In this document: piece by piece, positions 8,168 to 17,201 of the stretch | How the letters are laid out: the number at the start of each line of letters is the position of its first letter | Position numbering within the stretch: the stretch's first letter is position 1 | Origin: Echinicola marina | GTDB lineage: Bacteria; Bacteroidota; Bacteroidia; Cytophagales; Cyclobacteriaceae | DNA: 64,000 nucleotides | Assembly: GCF_020463795.1 (NCBI RefSeq) | Contig: NZ_CP080025.1 | Span: forward strand, 4,399,501-4,463,500 | Reading direction: 5' to 3' | The notes under the pieces: generated by a model | Told to the model about the DNA's origin: nothing | Database searches by the model: none | The model's input: only the letters and a program-made list of their open reading frames with translations | Made by a program: the position numbers and the translations under genes

Positions 8168-8473
8168 TTATTTATCTCTATCATCATTATCAGACCTTCT
8201 CCGATCTGGATTATAGGGTCTCCTGCTTTGATGCCCCTCTGCTCTTCTTCTTTCATCCGAACTTGGCTTCTTTTTATCATCTTTCTCAGTAGGCGGCTCA
8301 GGCGGTGTGTCCGAGATATTTCCAAATTCGTCCACATAAGCAATCATATCTTCCAGTTTACCGCTGGTTTCCTGTTGCTTTCTTTCCAAGCGGTTTTCCA
8401 ATTTTTCTCTTTTCTTCTTTGCTTTTTTGTCTGCCTTCTGCTTTTTGATAAAGCTATTATTCGATCTTGCCAT
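8168..8473 (-). CDS. Small, highly charged conserved hypothetical protein
   Basis: A 101-residue protein starting MARSNNSFIKKQKADKKAKK. The first half is a Lys/Arg/Glu-rich helix. A conserved centre EDMIAYVDEFGNISDTPPEP follows, and then a disordered Arg/Asp-rich tail. I recall similar sequences in Bacteroidota next to cold-shock or RNA-helicase genes, sometimes fused to a cold-shock domain, which is absent here. A role in binding RNA or ribosomes is plausible from the charge pattern but is inference. It is monocistronic with its own terminator. Confidence 0.7.
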   Translation of the reverse strand: MARSNNSFIKKQKADKKAKKKREKLENRLERKQQETSGKLEDMIAYVDEFGNISDTPPEPPTEKDDKKKPSSDERRRAEGHQSRRPYNPDRRRSDNDDRDK

Positions 8474-8751
8474 ATATTTTGTTTGGTTCTCAAATACAAG
8501 CCACCCAGCTTCAGTTAAAAACTTCTACAAAATATCTTTTACTAGATAGCACAATGCATTAGCATTCAACTAGAAATTACATTTGGAAATAGTCTTTAAG
8601 GAAAACTTCGGGAAATGTGCTTGCTTATAATTAACCAAAGGTCAATAAAAAAGCGCAGGATAGCTAATTGTACAAGCATTATTTTAAATTTCCCTAATTT
8701 ATATGATTCCCTTGTGAGCTTATGGACCCAAAAGGAAATCATAACACATAA

Positions 8752-11229
8752 TTACTTCCTTTTTACGCCTCTTACAGCTTCAGCATCCATAGGATTTTCC
8801 GGCCAATAATGCTTGGGGTAACGTCTTTTTAATTCCTTTTTAACTTCGAAATAAGTACTTTCCCAGAAACTCCTAAGATCCGCTGTTACTTGTACAGGCT
8901 TAAACCCCGGGGATAGCAAGTGCATCAATACCCCAACACTCCCTTTGTTGACCTTCGGGGTATCGAGCATACCAAATACTTCTTGTAGCCTAACCGCCAA
9001 AATCGGGCTTTCACCACCCTTTTGATAGCTGATTTTAATATTTGATCCACTAGGTACTTCCAATCTTTCCGGTGCCAGACTGTCCAATAATTGCTGCTTT
9101 TCAAAGGACAGACTATGTTGAAGAATTTCCTTTAAATCCAGTTTTTTCAGCTCTTCTGCACTGTCCATATCAATAAGGTAAGGCATTAACCATTTAGGAT
9201 CATTTACCAATACTTTTGTACTGACATCAGGCCATTCCTCTTCTGGATTCCATATTCGGAGACTGTTTACCCGGTTTTGCCATGCTAACACTTTTTCATC
9301 AAAATTTAATAATCGCTCTCCCTCAGACTGGATGGCCTTATAAAGGGCTTCATTGGCCAATTCTGGATCAACATCATCCAATGGCTTCGACTGCAATACA
9401 ATATGCCCAATACGCCATTGTCTTTCTGCGATCAGTTCTCCCTTTCTACTGTCCCAAGCCACGACTTCCTTTTCCTTGACCATATATGCCAGGTCCTTTG
9501 GATTCAACGGGGCTGCCATAAAGATCTTACCCATTCCATCACGGGCATCCACATGGGCAACACTAAGCCAAGCCTCATGTGCCAATTCATCCTTATGGTG
9601 CATCATGGCCAGCTTACCATTGGTCATTTTAAACTGGGCATTGTTGCCAGGCCGCGCATGGGCAATTCGCTCTGGATAAGCATAGGTAAGGATCAAACCG
9701 GATTCAAAAGGATCAAAAGGACTATTGTCTTCTCCTAAATCAAATAATCTCCTGTAGTTGGCCGCTACTTTTGCTATCCGGTCAAATCCCCGTCCTTGCT
9801 TATTGACAGATCGGTGCGTACGCAGTTTTTCAATCCTTAAATTCAAATCCGTACCAGCTTCTTTGGCTAAAGGATCTTTCTCTTCCAGAATAGCTGCAAT
9901 ATCTGTTGCTAAGGCCAAATTGTCCTCCTCTCGGGCCATCAAAAGCATATGGGCCAAACGGGGATGACAGGGCAGTTCTCTGAGCTGCTCGCCATGCTTA
10001 GTCAGTTTATTGTCCTCAATGGCCCCCAATTGTTCCAATAAGTCCTGAGCTTGAGCCAATGCCCCAGCAGGAGGGGGCGTCAGCCAAGTCATATTGGGAA
10101 TATCCTTGATTCCCCATTGTACCAAGTCAAGGCATAGGGAAGCCAGGTCCGTTTCCATGATTTCAGGAGTCCTAAATGCAGCCATTCTATCCTCCGTAGC
10201 TTTGGTCCATAGCCTATAACAGGTTCCTGGAGCCAATCGACCTGCTCGACCAGCTCTTTGGGCGGCAGCATCCTTGGATATCTTTACCGTTTCCAATCTG
10301 GATAAGCCTGATTTAGGATCAAATTTTGATGTACGTCCAAAGCCTGAATCCACCACCACCGTGATCCCTTCTATGGTCAAACTGGTCTCGGCTATTGAAG
10401 TGGCCAATACAACCTTTCGTTTCCCATTTGGATGGGGCAATATGGCTTGTTGCTGCTTCTGAGGTGATAATTGTCCATACAGGGGACAAATGGCAAAATC
10501 TGGCAATTGCCTATGGAGAATTTCTGCTGTTTTTTTTATCTCCCTCTGCCCGGGCAGAAAAGCCAAAATATCACCTTCGTTCTCTTTGGAAGCTTTGGCT
10601 ATTGTCTGGCTCATAAATTCAGGAAGCGTCCATTCATCAGCATCCTGTGTATGAATAACCTTAACAGGATACTGCTTGCCCAGACTTTCGGCTATGGGGG
10701 CTTGGAGTAAATCGGACAACTGTGGCATATCCAAGGTAGCTGACATGACCATGATCCTAAGATCTGGCCTGAGGACTTGTTGCACTTCCCGGCAAAGTGC
10801 CATGGCTACGTCGGCATGAATATTCCTTTCATGAAATTCATCAAAAATTACCAAGCCCACATTTTCCAGGGCATTATCATGATGGATCATTCTGGTCATA
10901 ATACCTTCTGTAAGCACTTCCACTTGAGTTTGCTCGGTAGCCTTGCTTTCAAAACGTATCCTATAACCTATACTTTGACCAACTTTTTCTCCCAAAAGAT
11001 CCGCCATCCGCATAGCAATAGATTTGGCTGCAAGCCTGCGGGGCTCCAACATTAGGATTTTCTTTCCCTTTAGCCATGCTTCATCCATCAAGGCCAAAGG
11101 AATTAAGGTACTTTTACCAGCACCAGGGGGAGCATGAAGGATCAAAGAGGAATTTTCTGCTAATTGCTTTCTGACCTGTGGGATAATATCCACAACAGGC
11201 AGGTCTATATTCAAAGGATCAAATACCAA
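8752..11229 (-). CDS. hrpB: ATP-dependent helicase HrpB
   Basis: An 825-residue DEAH-family helicase of the usual HrpB length. Motif I is APPGAGKSTL (about residues 33-42), motif II DEFH at 130-133, motif III MSATLD and motif VI QRAGRAGR near residue 335. The HA2 and HrpB C-terminal domains follow, ending with the family-typical RRYPKHYWPENP. HrpB is a putative RNA helicase whose biological role is poorly defined. The gene stands alone, with a perfect -7 box upstream. Confidence 0.95.
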   Translation of the reverse strand: MVFDPLNIDLPVVDIIPQVRKQLAENSSLILHAPPGAGKSTLIPLALMDEAWLKGKKILMLEPRRLAAKSIAMRMADLLGEKVGQSIGYRIRFESKATEQTQVEVLTEGIMTRMIHHDNALENVGLVIFDEFHERNIHADVAMALCREVQQVLRPDLRIMVMSATLDMPQLSDLLQAPIAESLGKQYPVKVIHTQDADEWTLPEFMSQTIAKASKENEGDILAFLPGQREIKKTAEILHRQLPDFAICPLYGQLSPQKQQQAILPHPNGKRKVVLATSIAETSLTIEGITVVVDSGFGRTSKFDPKSGLSRLETVKISKDAAAQRAGRAGRLAPGTCYRLWTKATEDRMAAFRTPEIMETDLASLCLDLVQWGIKDIPNMTWLTPPPAGALAQAQDLLEQLGAIEDNKLTKHGEQLRELPCHPRLAHMLLMAREEDNLALATDIAAILEEKDPLAKEAGTDLNLRIEKLRTHRSVNKQGRGFDRIAKVAANYRRLFDLGEDNSPFDPFESGLILTYAYPERIAHARPGNNAQFKMTNGKLAMMHHKDELAHEAWLSVAHVDARDGMGKIFMAAPLNPKDLAYMVKEKEVVAWDSRKGELIAERQWRIGHIVLQSKPLDDVDPELANEALYKAIQSEGERLLNFDEKVLAWQNRVNSLRIWNPEEEWPDVSTKVLVNDPKWLMPYLIDMDSAEELKKLDLKEILQHSLSFEKQQLLDSLAPERLEVPSGSNIKISYQKGGESPILAVRLQEVFGMLDTPKVNKGSVGVLMHLLSPGFKPVQVTADLRSFWESTYFEVKKELKRRYPKHYWPENPMDAEAVRGVKRK

Positions 11230-11248
11230 AGTGCTGTGATTTTTGCTC

Positions 11249-11256
11249 CAAAGGTA
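11249..11256 (-). promoter_or_regulatory. Bacteroidota -7 box for hrpB
   Basis: The minus strand reads TACCTTTG, an exact match to TAnnTTTG, about 20 bases before the hrpB ATG. The best upstream TTTG (11282-11285) is 25 bases away, wider than the usual 19-21, so the -33 element is uncertain. Confidence 0.5.
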
Positions 11257-11306
11257 AGGGTAGGAGTCATAGAATTCAAGACAAAATTGGCGCTATTATA
11301 AAAGTA

Positions 11307-11336
11307 AAAGCCACCCCTAATTTCAGAGGTGGCTTT
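11307..11336 (-). terminator. Terminator after the DUF2911 gene
   Basis: AAAGCCACC (11307-11315) pairs with GGTGGCTTT (11328-11336) around a 12-base loop. On the minus strand it continues TTACTTTTATAAT. It lies 31 bases past the DUF2911 stop and separates it from hrpB. Confidence 0.7.
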
Positions 11337-11366
11337 CATTCAAAATGGGTTCTTATCTGATCAGGG

Positions 11367-11885
11367 TTATTGAATATTCACTTTTCCTTTACCATATTCC
11401 CATCTAACTTCAAAACCATCATCGACTACTTCATATACCAATCTTTCTTCCATAGTAGAAGTTTGCTCAGATGGAATATTGACTCTCAAAACGTCCTTGG
11501 AGGCATCATAATCATACGCTCCCCATTGCTTGGCAACTGAATTGAAGATAAATACAGATTCCTCTTCCCCCGGGATAATAAAGAAACTATATTTTCCCGC
11601 AGGCAAAGTTTTACCTTCTACCTTAATATCCTTGCTGGTTTCAAAGGTGGTCGCATCATTCGCACCTGCTCTCCAAACTTTACCAAATGGTACCAAGTCT
11701 CCCCAAATCACTCTTCCCTTAACCCCGGGACTGTGATAATTAATGGTAATATCCGCACCATTGATTTCTCCTTTTGCGCTTGCCGCTGGACTGGGCTTTT
11801 GGGCTTCTTGTGCATAAAGGCTGATACAAAGTAAAAAGCTTAAAATGGTAAAAATACTAAGCTTGCTGATCATACTTGCTTTCAT
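11367..11885 (-). CDS. Secreted DUF2911-domain protein
   Basis: A 172-residue protein with a signal peptide (about residues 1-25, cleaved after LYAQ). The DUF2911 domain includes DITINYHSPGVKGRVIWGDL, then VPFGKVWRAGANDATTFETS and GKYSFFIIPG. It is common in Bacteroidota and has a compact beta-sandwich appearance; no activity is established. The protein should be periplasmic or exported. It is monocistronic with a terminator. Confidence 0.85.
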   Translation of the reverse strand: MKASMISKLSIFTILSFLLCISLYAQEAQKPSPAASAKGEINGADITINYHSPGVKGRVIWGDLVPFGKVWRAGANDATTFETSKDIKVEGKTLPAGKYSFFIIPGEEESVFIFNSVAKQWGAYDYDASKDVLRVNIPSEQTSTMEERLVYEVVDDGFEVRWEYGKGKVNIQ

Positions 11886-12218
11886 AAATATTAAAGTTAA
11901 TTGTTTGGCTCAATATAGATAAAAACAAGGAAAATAATTGGTATTTATACATAAATTGACTTTTGAAGAAGCATAAAAAATAGTATTTCCATCATATTCT
12001 TCATGGTTCCCGTTTTTGGGCTTTTAAGCTATGGGATGCTCTTTTGTGGAACACTCTAACTTCATGATCTTCATACCTTCATGCCTTCATGGTTTAGTTT
12101 TTTCAACCATTAAAGAATTAAGGGTTATTAAGGGTTGGCAATTTTTGTCTAATACTCCAAACTTCAAAACTTTCATGCCTTTACGGTTCCAGTTTTTCCT
12201 CTTGCTGAGGATAAATTT
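11886..12218. repeat. Noncoding gap with TTCATG-word repeats
   Basis: No gene is recognised here. From about 12060 to 12105 the word TTCATG/TTCATA recurs (CTTCATGATCTTCATACC, then TTCATGCCTTCATGG). A related pair, TTCATGGTTCCCGTTTTTGG at 12000 and TTCATGCCTTTACGGTTCC at 12173, brackets it as an approximate direct repeat. It resembles the slippage-type tracts at 7213 and 41754. Confidence 0.45.
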
Positions 12219-13430
12219 TTATGCAATGACTCCAGAACCAATACTTTCCTTACCATCATACCAGGCTACAAATTGTCCTGAGGCAATTCCCTTTTGAGCT
12301 TGGTCAAAAAGCACGTAAAGCCCATTTGCCTTCATGATCAAGGTGGCCATGCTCAGTGGCTGTCTGTACCTGATCCTGGCCAAATAACGTTTACTTTCTC
12401 CAGGATTTAATCTCAAATCTTCACGGATCCAATGTACATCTTCCTTAGGAACATAAAGACCATGTCTCATCAATCCGGGATGCCCTTCACCCAAGCCCGT
12501 ATAGATAATGTTCTCCTTTGTATCTGTTTGGATGACAAATAATGGTTTTCCCGTTCCGCCCACGTTAAGCCCTTTCCTTTGCCCCACGGTAAAATAATGG
12601 GCGCCATTATGCTCTGCCACTTTCTTTCCCTGATCTGCAGTATAATGTAATGGCAAACATATTTGATCCAATGTCTCTTGCTCCACATCCTCAAGGGCTA
12701 TTCCAGCCGGAATTTGTTGATTTTTATAGATTGGCAAGTCATCAGGGACAATCAATATATCACCCTTTTTAGGCTTTAATTGCTGCTGTAAGAACTCAGG
12801 CAACCTTACCTTTCCAATAAAGCAAAGCCCTTGGCTATCTTTCTTATCGGCTGTAACCAATTCCTGTTCCTTGGCAATTTTCCTTACCTCTGATTTTTGC
12901 AAATGCCCAATAGGGAAGAGGGCCTTGGACAGTTGCTCCTGATTTAACTGGCAAAGGAAATAACTCTGGTCTTTATTATTATCAGCACCTGCCAAAAGCT
13001 GGTAAACTGTTTTTCCATCTACTTCAACCTGTCCCTTTTGACAATAATGTCCCGTAGCCACAAAATCGGCTTTTAGTTTTTCGGCAGCTTTTAAGAAAAT
13101 ATCAAATTTAATTTCCCTATTACAAAGCACATCTGGATTGGGCGTCCTACCTGCCTTGTACTCAGAAAACATATAATCCACTATACGCTCCCTGTATTCT
13201 TCGCTGAGGTCTATGGCCTGAAAGGGGATACCCAGTTTTTCTGCCACCAGCATGGCATCGGTACTATCCTCCATCCATGGACATTCATTGGATATGGTAA
13301 CAGATTCATCGTGCCAGTTTTTCATAAACATGCCGATGACTTCATAACCTGCTTGTTGTAATAAATAGGCGGTAACAGAGCTATCCACTCCACCAGAAAG
13401 GCCTACTACAACCCTTTTTCTTTCATTCAT
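12219..13430 (-). CDS. mnmA: tRNA-specific 2-thiouridylase MnmA
   Basis: A 403-residue protein (bacterial homologues are about 360-400). It adenylates and thiolates C2 of U34 in Lys, Glu and Gln tRNAs. The PP-loop [16 protein letters not shown] is at residues 7-22. The catalytic Cys pair is Cys103 in [13 protein letters not shown] and Cys203 in [16 protein letters not shown]. The C-terminal beta barrel is present. It acts on the same wobble base as MnmE, about 5 kb away, though they are not in one operon. Confidence 0.96.
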   Translation of the reverse strand: MNERKRVVVGLSGGVDSSVTAYLLQQAGYEVIGMFMKNWHDESVTISNECPWMEDSTDAMLVAEKLGIPFQAIDLSEEYRERIVDYMFSEYKAGRTPNPDVLCNREIKFDIFLKAAEKLKADFVATGHYCQKGQVEVDGKTVYQLLAGADNNKDQSYFLCQLNQEQLSKALFPIGHLQKSEVRKIAKEQELVTADKKDSQGLCFIGKVRLPEFLQQQLKPKKGDILIVPDDLPIYKNQQIPAGIALEDVEQETLDQICLPLHYTADQGKKVAEHNGAHYFTVGQRKGLNVGGTGKPLFVIQTDTKENIIYTGLGEGHPGLMRHGLYVPKEDVHWIREDLRLNPGESKRYLARIRYRQPLSMATLIMKANGLYVLFDQAQKGIASGQFVAWYDGKESIGSGVIA

Positions 13431-13552
13431 GACTTTTACATTTTCATGGGGTCAAGGCCCATGAGGTGACGTAATGAGAAATGACAAATATCTTCATTGA
13501 CATTTGCCTTGTAATAAAACTAAATTATATCTCTTTAGTTCCAATACAGCTA

Positions 13553-13560
13553 CAAAGATA
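13553..13560 (-). promoter_or_regulatory. Bacteroidota -7 box for mnmA
   Basis: The minus strand reads TATCTTTG, an exact TAnnTTTG, about 120 bases before the mnmA start. No TTTG lies at the expected 19-21 bases further upstream, so the assignment is tentative. The rest of the 13431-13762 gap holds nothing else I recognise. Confidence 0.4.
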
Positions 13561-13762
13561 ATGATTATTAAAACCATTAATAGACTAACATTATCAAATG
13601 AATCATTAAAATCGAAAACGATTCAAAGATTCAGTTGTCTATGATATACATGAAAGTCTAAAATACGTATAATAAAAGACCTTTTGAGAGGTTAACTTTC
13701 CCAAGCTTCGAGCTGGGTGAAATTATTTAAAATTAATAAACCTAAAAATCAAACCATTCAAC

Positions 13763-14179
13763 ATGTTACGACAGATAAGGGAAGCGATAAAAACCATCAA
13801 GGAACACAAAGAAAGCTTTATCTACCTTGATGAAAAAGGTAAAGAAATAGACTTGGAAGCTGCAGCCAAAAAAGGCATCAATGTGAAGCCCATAAAGGTA
13901 AAAACCAAGGCAGTGGAAAAATTGAAAGAAAAAGGACTGGACTTAAGCAGAGAAGAAGTCAGAAATGATTTGCAGGAATTGCTGGACTTGCTCAATGAAA
14001 ACGGCAGGCACTTACCCGAATCTATCCCTCCAAAAGTCTATAATAAGGAAGAACTAATGGACAAATGGATGGATTATGCCATGGTGGATGAAAATGCCAA
14101 TGCAGAGGAATTTGCTGAGGAACACCATATCGGATACAATACATTGACCAAATGGATCAATGAGGTAAAGCCTAAATAA
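13763..14179 (+). CDS. Hypothetical small soluble protein
   Basis: A 138-residue acidic/lysine-rich, mostly helical protein I do not recognise. No signal peptide, membrane segment or catalytic motif is visible. The middle (GLDLSREEVRNDLQELLDLL) looks amphipathic. The C-terminus (EFAEEHHIGYNTLTKWINEV) resembles a helix-turn-helix, so DNA binding is possible. It is isolated between mnmA (divergent) and a repeat-filled gap. Confidence 0.6.
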   Translation: MLRQIREAIKTIKEHKESFIYLDEKGKEIDLEAAAKKGINVKPIKVKTKAVEKLKEKGLDLSREEVRNDLQELLDLLNENGRHLPESIPPKVYNKEELMDKWMDYAMVDENANAEEFAEEHHIGYNTLTKWINEVKPK

Positions 14180-14226
14180 CGCCCATATAATAACCAAAAG
14201 GAGCTTCCTCATAAGCTAAACAGCCT

Positions 14227-14338
14227 GTCATCCTGACGACAGAGCCTGTCCCGATTACTTGGGGAAAGGCTCTCTTACGGTAAAATATATTATCTATATT
14301 ATGCCATACAAGAGACTCTTCGCTATGCTCAGAGTGAC
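14227..14338. repeat. MITE-like interspersed repeat with inverted ends
   Basis: The ends GTCATCCTGA (14227-14236) and TCAGAGTGAC (14329-14338) are inverted repeats matching at 8 of 10 positions. Inside is the hairpin AGAGCCT (14241-14247) / AGGCTCT (14267-14273). The right end, GAGACTCTTCGCTATGCTC then AGAGTGAC, is the form of a short sequence I recall recurring between genes in many Bacteroidota genomes. It is noncoding and encodes no transposase. The rest of the 14180-14551 gap holds only the promoter at 14539. Confidence 0.55.
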
Positions 14339-14538
14339 AATATTTTCTAATCAAAAGAGTTTCAGCTTAAAATATTGTAAGCTGTTAATATGAATTATTG
14401 GATCAGGCTGTCTTGACGATATCAATAAAAAATACAACAAAGTGATTTCTTTTAGGTTGAAAAAACAAATAATAACGAATTTTGAGACTACTTCTTCCTT
14501 TTAGCTGGCAAGCCAATTTATAAATCACTTAAATAACG

Positions 14539-14546
14539 TACTTTTG
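14539..14546 (+). promoter_or_regulatory. -7 box next to the start codon of the THUMP methyltransferase
   Basis: TACTTTTG, an exact TAnnTTTG, ends only 5 bases before the ATG at 14552. A TTTA at 14517-14520 is a weak -33 match at 18 bases. Transcription would start at or within a few bases of the ATG, predicting a leaderless or nearly leaderless mRNA. Confidence 0.5.
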
Positions 14547-14551
14547 CAGGC

Positions 14552-15730
14552 ATGAATAATTTTGATCATAAAGGTAAGGTGGTGGTCACCTGTAAAGATC
14601 GCTTTGCACCCTATTTGGAGCAGGAGCTAAAGGATTTAGGTTTTAAGCCAAAAAATGTTGGCAGGACCAGTGTGGAACTTTATGCCAGCTTGAACCAATG
14701 TATATTTTTGAATATGCATCTCAGGGTGGCCAGCCATGTGCTATTTGAAATTAAATCTTTTTACCTTCACCACGCCAAGGATATTTACAGAAGGATAAAA
14801 GCCTTGCCTTGGGAAAACTATATTGACAATAACACTTATTTTTCTGTGGTCTCGCACGTTGAAAACGAAAGTGTCAACAATCCACTTTTTGTCAATGTAA
14901 AAATCAAAGATGCTATTGTAGACCGTTTTAGGGAAAACACTGGTGTAAGACCTGATACTGGTTCTGAATTTGAAGGAGCTGTAATCCAGCTATTCTGGAA
15001 AGACACCCAAGCATCCTTATTTATCAATACTTCTGGGGAGACACTTTCCAAAAGGGGATATAGAAAAATTCCTGGCAAGGCTCCTATGGCCGAGAACCTG
15101 GCTGCCAGCACGATTTTGGCAAGTGACTGGGATAGGAAAGGACCATTTGTCAATCCTATGTGTGGTTCTGGCACCTTGGCTATTGAAGCGGCTCTGATAG
15201 CTACCAACAGGTATCCGGGACTTTTCAGGGACCATTATGCTTTTATGCATATCAAAGGCTACGAGGATGACGTTTACCAAAAACTGAAATTTGAATTAGA
15301 GGAGAAGATCAATGATAATATCAGCACTAAAATCATTGCCTCCGATTTAAGTGAAAGGGCCATTTATGCTTCAGAGGAAAATGCGAAAACCGCACAGGTT
15401 TTTGATCATATCCAATTTGAAGTGGGGGACTTTGCAGAAACTACCGTCCCGGAAAGTGACCATGGTGTGATTTTCTTTAACCCAGAATATGGAGAACGAT
15501 TGGGTGAAGAAGAGGAATTGGTGGCAATTTATAAACGAATGGGAGATTTCATGAAGCAAGAATGCTCAGGATATACAGGCTATATTTTTACTGGGAATAT
15601 GAATTTGGGTAAAAGGGTAGGTCTTAAGCCGAGCAGGAAGATAGAATTCTTCAATGGCACCATTGATTGTCGCTTATTAAAATATGAACTTTACCAAGGA
15701 AGTAAAAAAGGAAAGCACCAGAAGGATTAG
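14552..15730 (+). CDS. THUMP-domain SAM-dependent RNA methyltransferase (RlmL N-terminal-like)
   Basis: A 392-residue protein with an N-terminal ferredoxin-like/THUMP region (about residues 5-165) and a Rossmann methyltransferase domain. The SAM loop is NPMCGSGTLAIEAALIA (201-217). The catalytic NPPY-type motif reads NPEYGERLG at 309-317; this E-for-P change is, as I recall, common in Bacteroidota members. Homologues include the m2G2445-forming half of E. coli RlmKL. The RlmK half is absent here. The substrate is probably 23S rRNA or tRNA guanosine. Confidence 0.85.
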   Translation: MNNFDHKGKVVVTCKDRFAPYLEQELKDLGFKPKNVGRTSVELYASLNQCIFLNMHLRVASHVLFEIKSFYLHHAKDIYRRIKALPWENYIDNNTYFSVVSHVENESVNNPLFVNVKIKDAIVDRFRENTGVRPDTGSEFEGAVIQLFWKDTQASLFINTSGETLSKRGYRKIPGKAPMAENLAASTILASDWDRKGPFVNPMCGSGTLAIEAALIATNRYPGLFRDHYAFMHIKGYEDDVYQKLKFELEEKINDNISTKIIASDLSERAIYASEENAKTAQVFDHIQFEVGDFAETTVPESDHGVIFFNPEYGERLGEEEELVAIYKRMGDFMKQECSGYTGYIFTGNMNLGKRVGLKPSRKIEFFNGTIDCRLLKYELYQGSKKGKHQKD

Positions 15731-15830
15731 CATGCATCAACTTCTAGAAAAGATTAACCAAAGATAAAAAGGATAAATACAGATTATCTTAATTGCGAGA
15801 TTTTCAAATGTACTAATGATTTTATAAAAA

Positions 15831-15890
15831 AGCCCTTTTCCATTGATTTGGAAAAGGGCTAAAATTTATCTGGACGGATCATCCAGATAA
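15831..15890. terminator. Terminator region between convergent genes (two hairpins)
   Basis: AGCCCTTTTCC (15831-15841) pairs with GGAAAAGGGCT (15850-15860). On the minus strand it is followed by TTTTTATAAAA, so it ends the NlpC/P60 gene. A second hairpin, TTATCTGGA (15866-15874) / TCCAGATAA (15882-15890), sits beside it. Together they probably stop transcripts from both directions. Confidence 0.75.
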
Positions 15891-15961
15891 GATAAGCAAC
15901 ATTTTTCTGTTTCTGACTCTGACTTTATAACGCTGAACCTTAGAAAAATATTATCTCATTA

Positions 15962-17131
15962 TCAGTTGATTACCTGATCAACAGCCATAATATTTTCACT
16001 TGGAACCCGTCTGATCCTTTTGGTTCTAAGGTACCTTCCCAATTCATATTCATCATAATTTGGACTTTCTGGATCAAAGCTACTTATCCTTACCCTTCCC
16101 CTGGAATGAATAAAGGAATTATTACCAATCCACATACCCACATGCACAATGCGTTCTGGACTATCCTCCGTAGCTTTCCTGCCAAAAAACAATAAATCTC
16201 CCACACTCAAATTATCCCAGTTTTTATCCGTATCCACCAGCTCACCTTCATGTACTTGTTGAGAAGCATCTCTTGGGATTACTTGTCCGTTGAGGTAATA
16301 AATGGTTTTGGTAAAACCACTGCAATCCACCCCCTTAATGGAAGTTCCTCCCCATAAATAGGGGACTCCCATCATATTTTTAGCTGTATTGATCAAGTTT
16401 TCATCACTCAATTCCCTTGTACTTAACCAGTTTTCAAAAGCCACTGCATGCGCTTTATTTAAATATCCGGTTCTACCATCTGGCAAGGCAACTTCATAGT
16501 GCTCTTTACTACTGGAAAGGACTTCCAAAACGTTTCCTGCTGTAAGGTCACTGACCATCATTTTTTCAGATTTATCTTCATATACATAGCCTAGCAAACC
16601 TGTAAAAATTACTTTTTCTGCATCCTCCCATGCCTGAAACTCCTTCTCGTCCATCAATGCAATCCCAGCAGCGTCTACCCATGAAATATACTTATCAGGA
16701 GTTTGGACCAAATACCAAGAGCCGGCTTTCTTAAGGACGCCTAAGGGCGTGCCCATGGTCGCTTGTGTAGCCAATTCGGCTGAATGCTTGGGAGCACTTC
16801 TAATATTAGCTACAGAAATGGTCACCACCCCATGAGTTTTCCCTTCCAAGTCTGCATCAGGCAATAATTTCACCTCATTTATATATTCAAGCCCCATACT
16901 GTCCAATTTGGATTCAAGTGTTTCCAGAGCATTAGGCAAATTAGTCTCTCCCTTCAGTGTATCTCCTTCATAAGTTAGATTAAACAATGCCACACGCTTA
17001 TCAGGAGCAAATTCAGATTGAACTTGATCAATGATCGGGGACAAATCCTTGTTGGATTCTGGCTGACATGCCCATAATAATAGCAAAGCGATGAGACCAG
17101 AAAATATATTGTTCTCCTTAAAGTAATTCAT
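15962..17131 (-). CDS. NlpC/P60 cell-wall peptidase lipoprotein with SH3 domains
   Basis: A 389-residue protein. The N-terminus has a lipoprotein-type signal ending LLLLWAC, Cys22 being the likely lipidated residue. Two SH3-like regions follow, at about 102-160 (VANIRSAPKHSAELATQATM) and 180-235. The C-terminal NlpC/P60 domain has catalytic Cys270 (GVDCSGF), His330 (IVHVGMWIG) and probably His342. Such enzymes cut gamma-D-Glu-diaminopimelate bonds in peptidoglycan peptides. It should face the periplasm on a membrane anchor. It is monocistronic between two terminators. Confidence 0.9.
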   Translation of the reverse strand: MNYFKENNIFSGLIALLLLWACQPESNKDLSPIIDQVQSEFAPDKRVALFNLTYEGDTLKGETNLPNALETLESKLDSMGLEYINEVKLLPDADLEGKTHGVVTISVANIRSAPKHSAELATQATMGTPLGVLKKAGSWYLVQTPDKYISWVDAAGIALMDEKEFQAWEDAEKVIFTGLLGYVYEDKSEKMMVSDLTAGNVLEVLSSSKEHYEVALPDGRTGYLNKAHAVAFENWLSTRELSDENLINTAKNMMGVPYLWGGTSIKGVDCSGFTKTIYYLNGQVIPRDASQQVHEGELVDTDKNWDNLSVGDLLFFGRKATEDSPERIVHVGMWIGNNSFIHSRGRVRISSFDPESPNYDEYELGRYLRTKRIRRVPSENIMAVDQVIN

Positions 17132-17165
17132 ATTCCGTAATTGCTTGATTCTATATTTAAATAAA

Positions 17166-17198
17166 ACAAAACCCCGGGAAAGTTCACCGGGGTTTTGT
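17166..17198 (-). terminator. Terminator of the amidohydrolase operon
   Basis: ACAAAACCCCGG (17166-17177) pairs perfectly with CCGGGGTTTTGT (17187-17198) around 9 bases, 3 bases beyond the last amidohydrolase stop. On the minus strand it continues TTTAT. Confidence 0.85.
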
Positions 17199-17201
17199 TA
17201 A

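Noticed and set aside
8084-8518. 144-residue plus-strand ORF opposite the charged small protein
   Set aside because: The minus-strand gene has a conserved centre and its own terminator; the plus frame is its shadow.
14172-14354. 60-residue minus-strand ORF with CHSEHSEESL
   Set aside because: It is a translation of the interspersed repeat at 14227-14338, a common artefact in Bacteroidota annotation.
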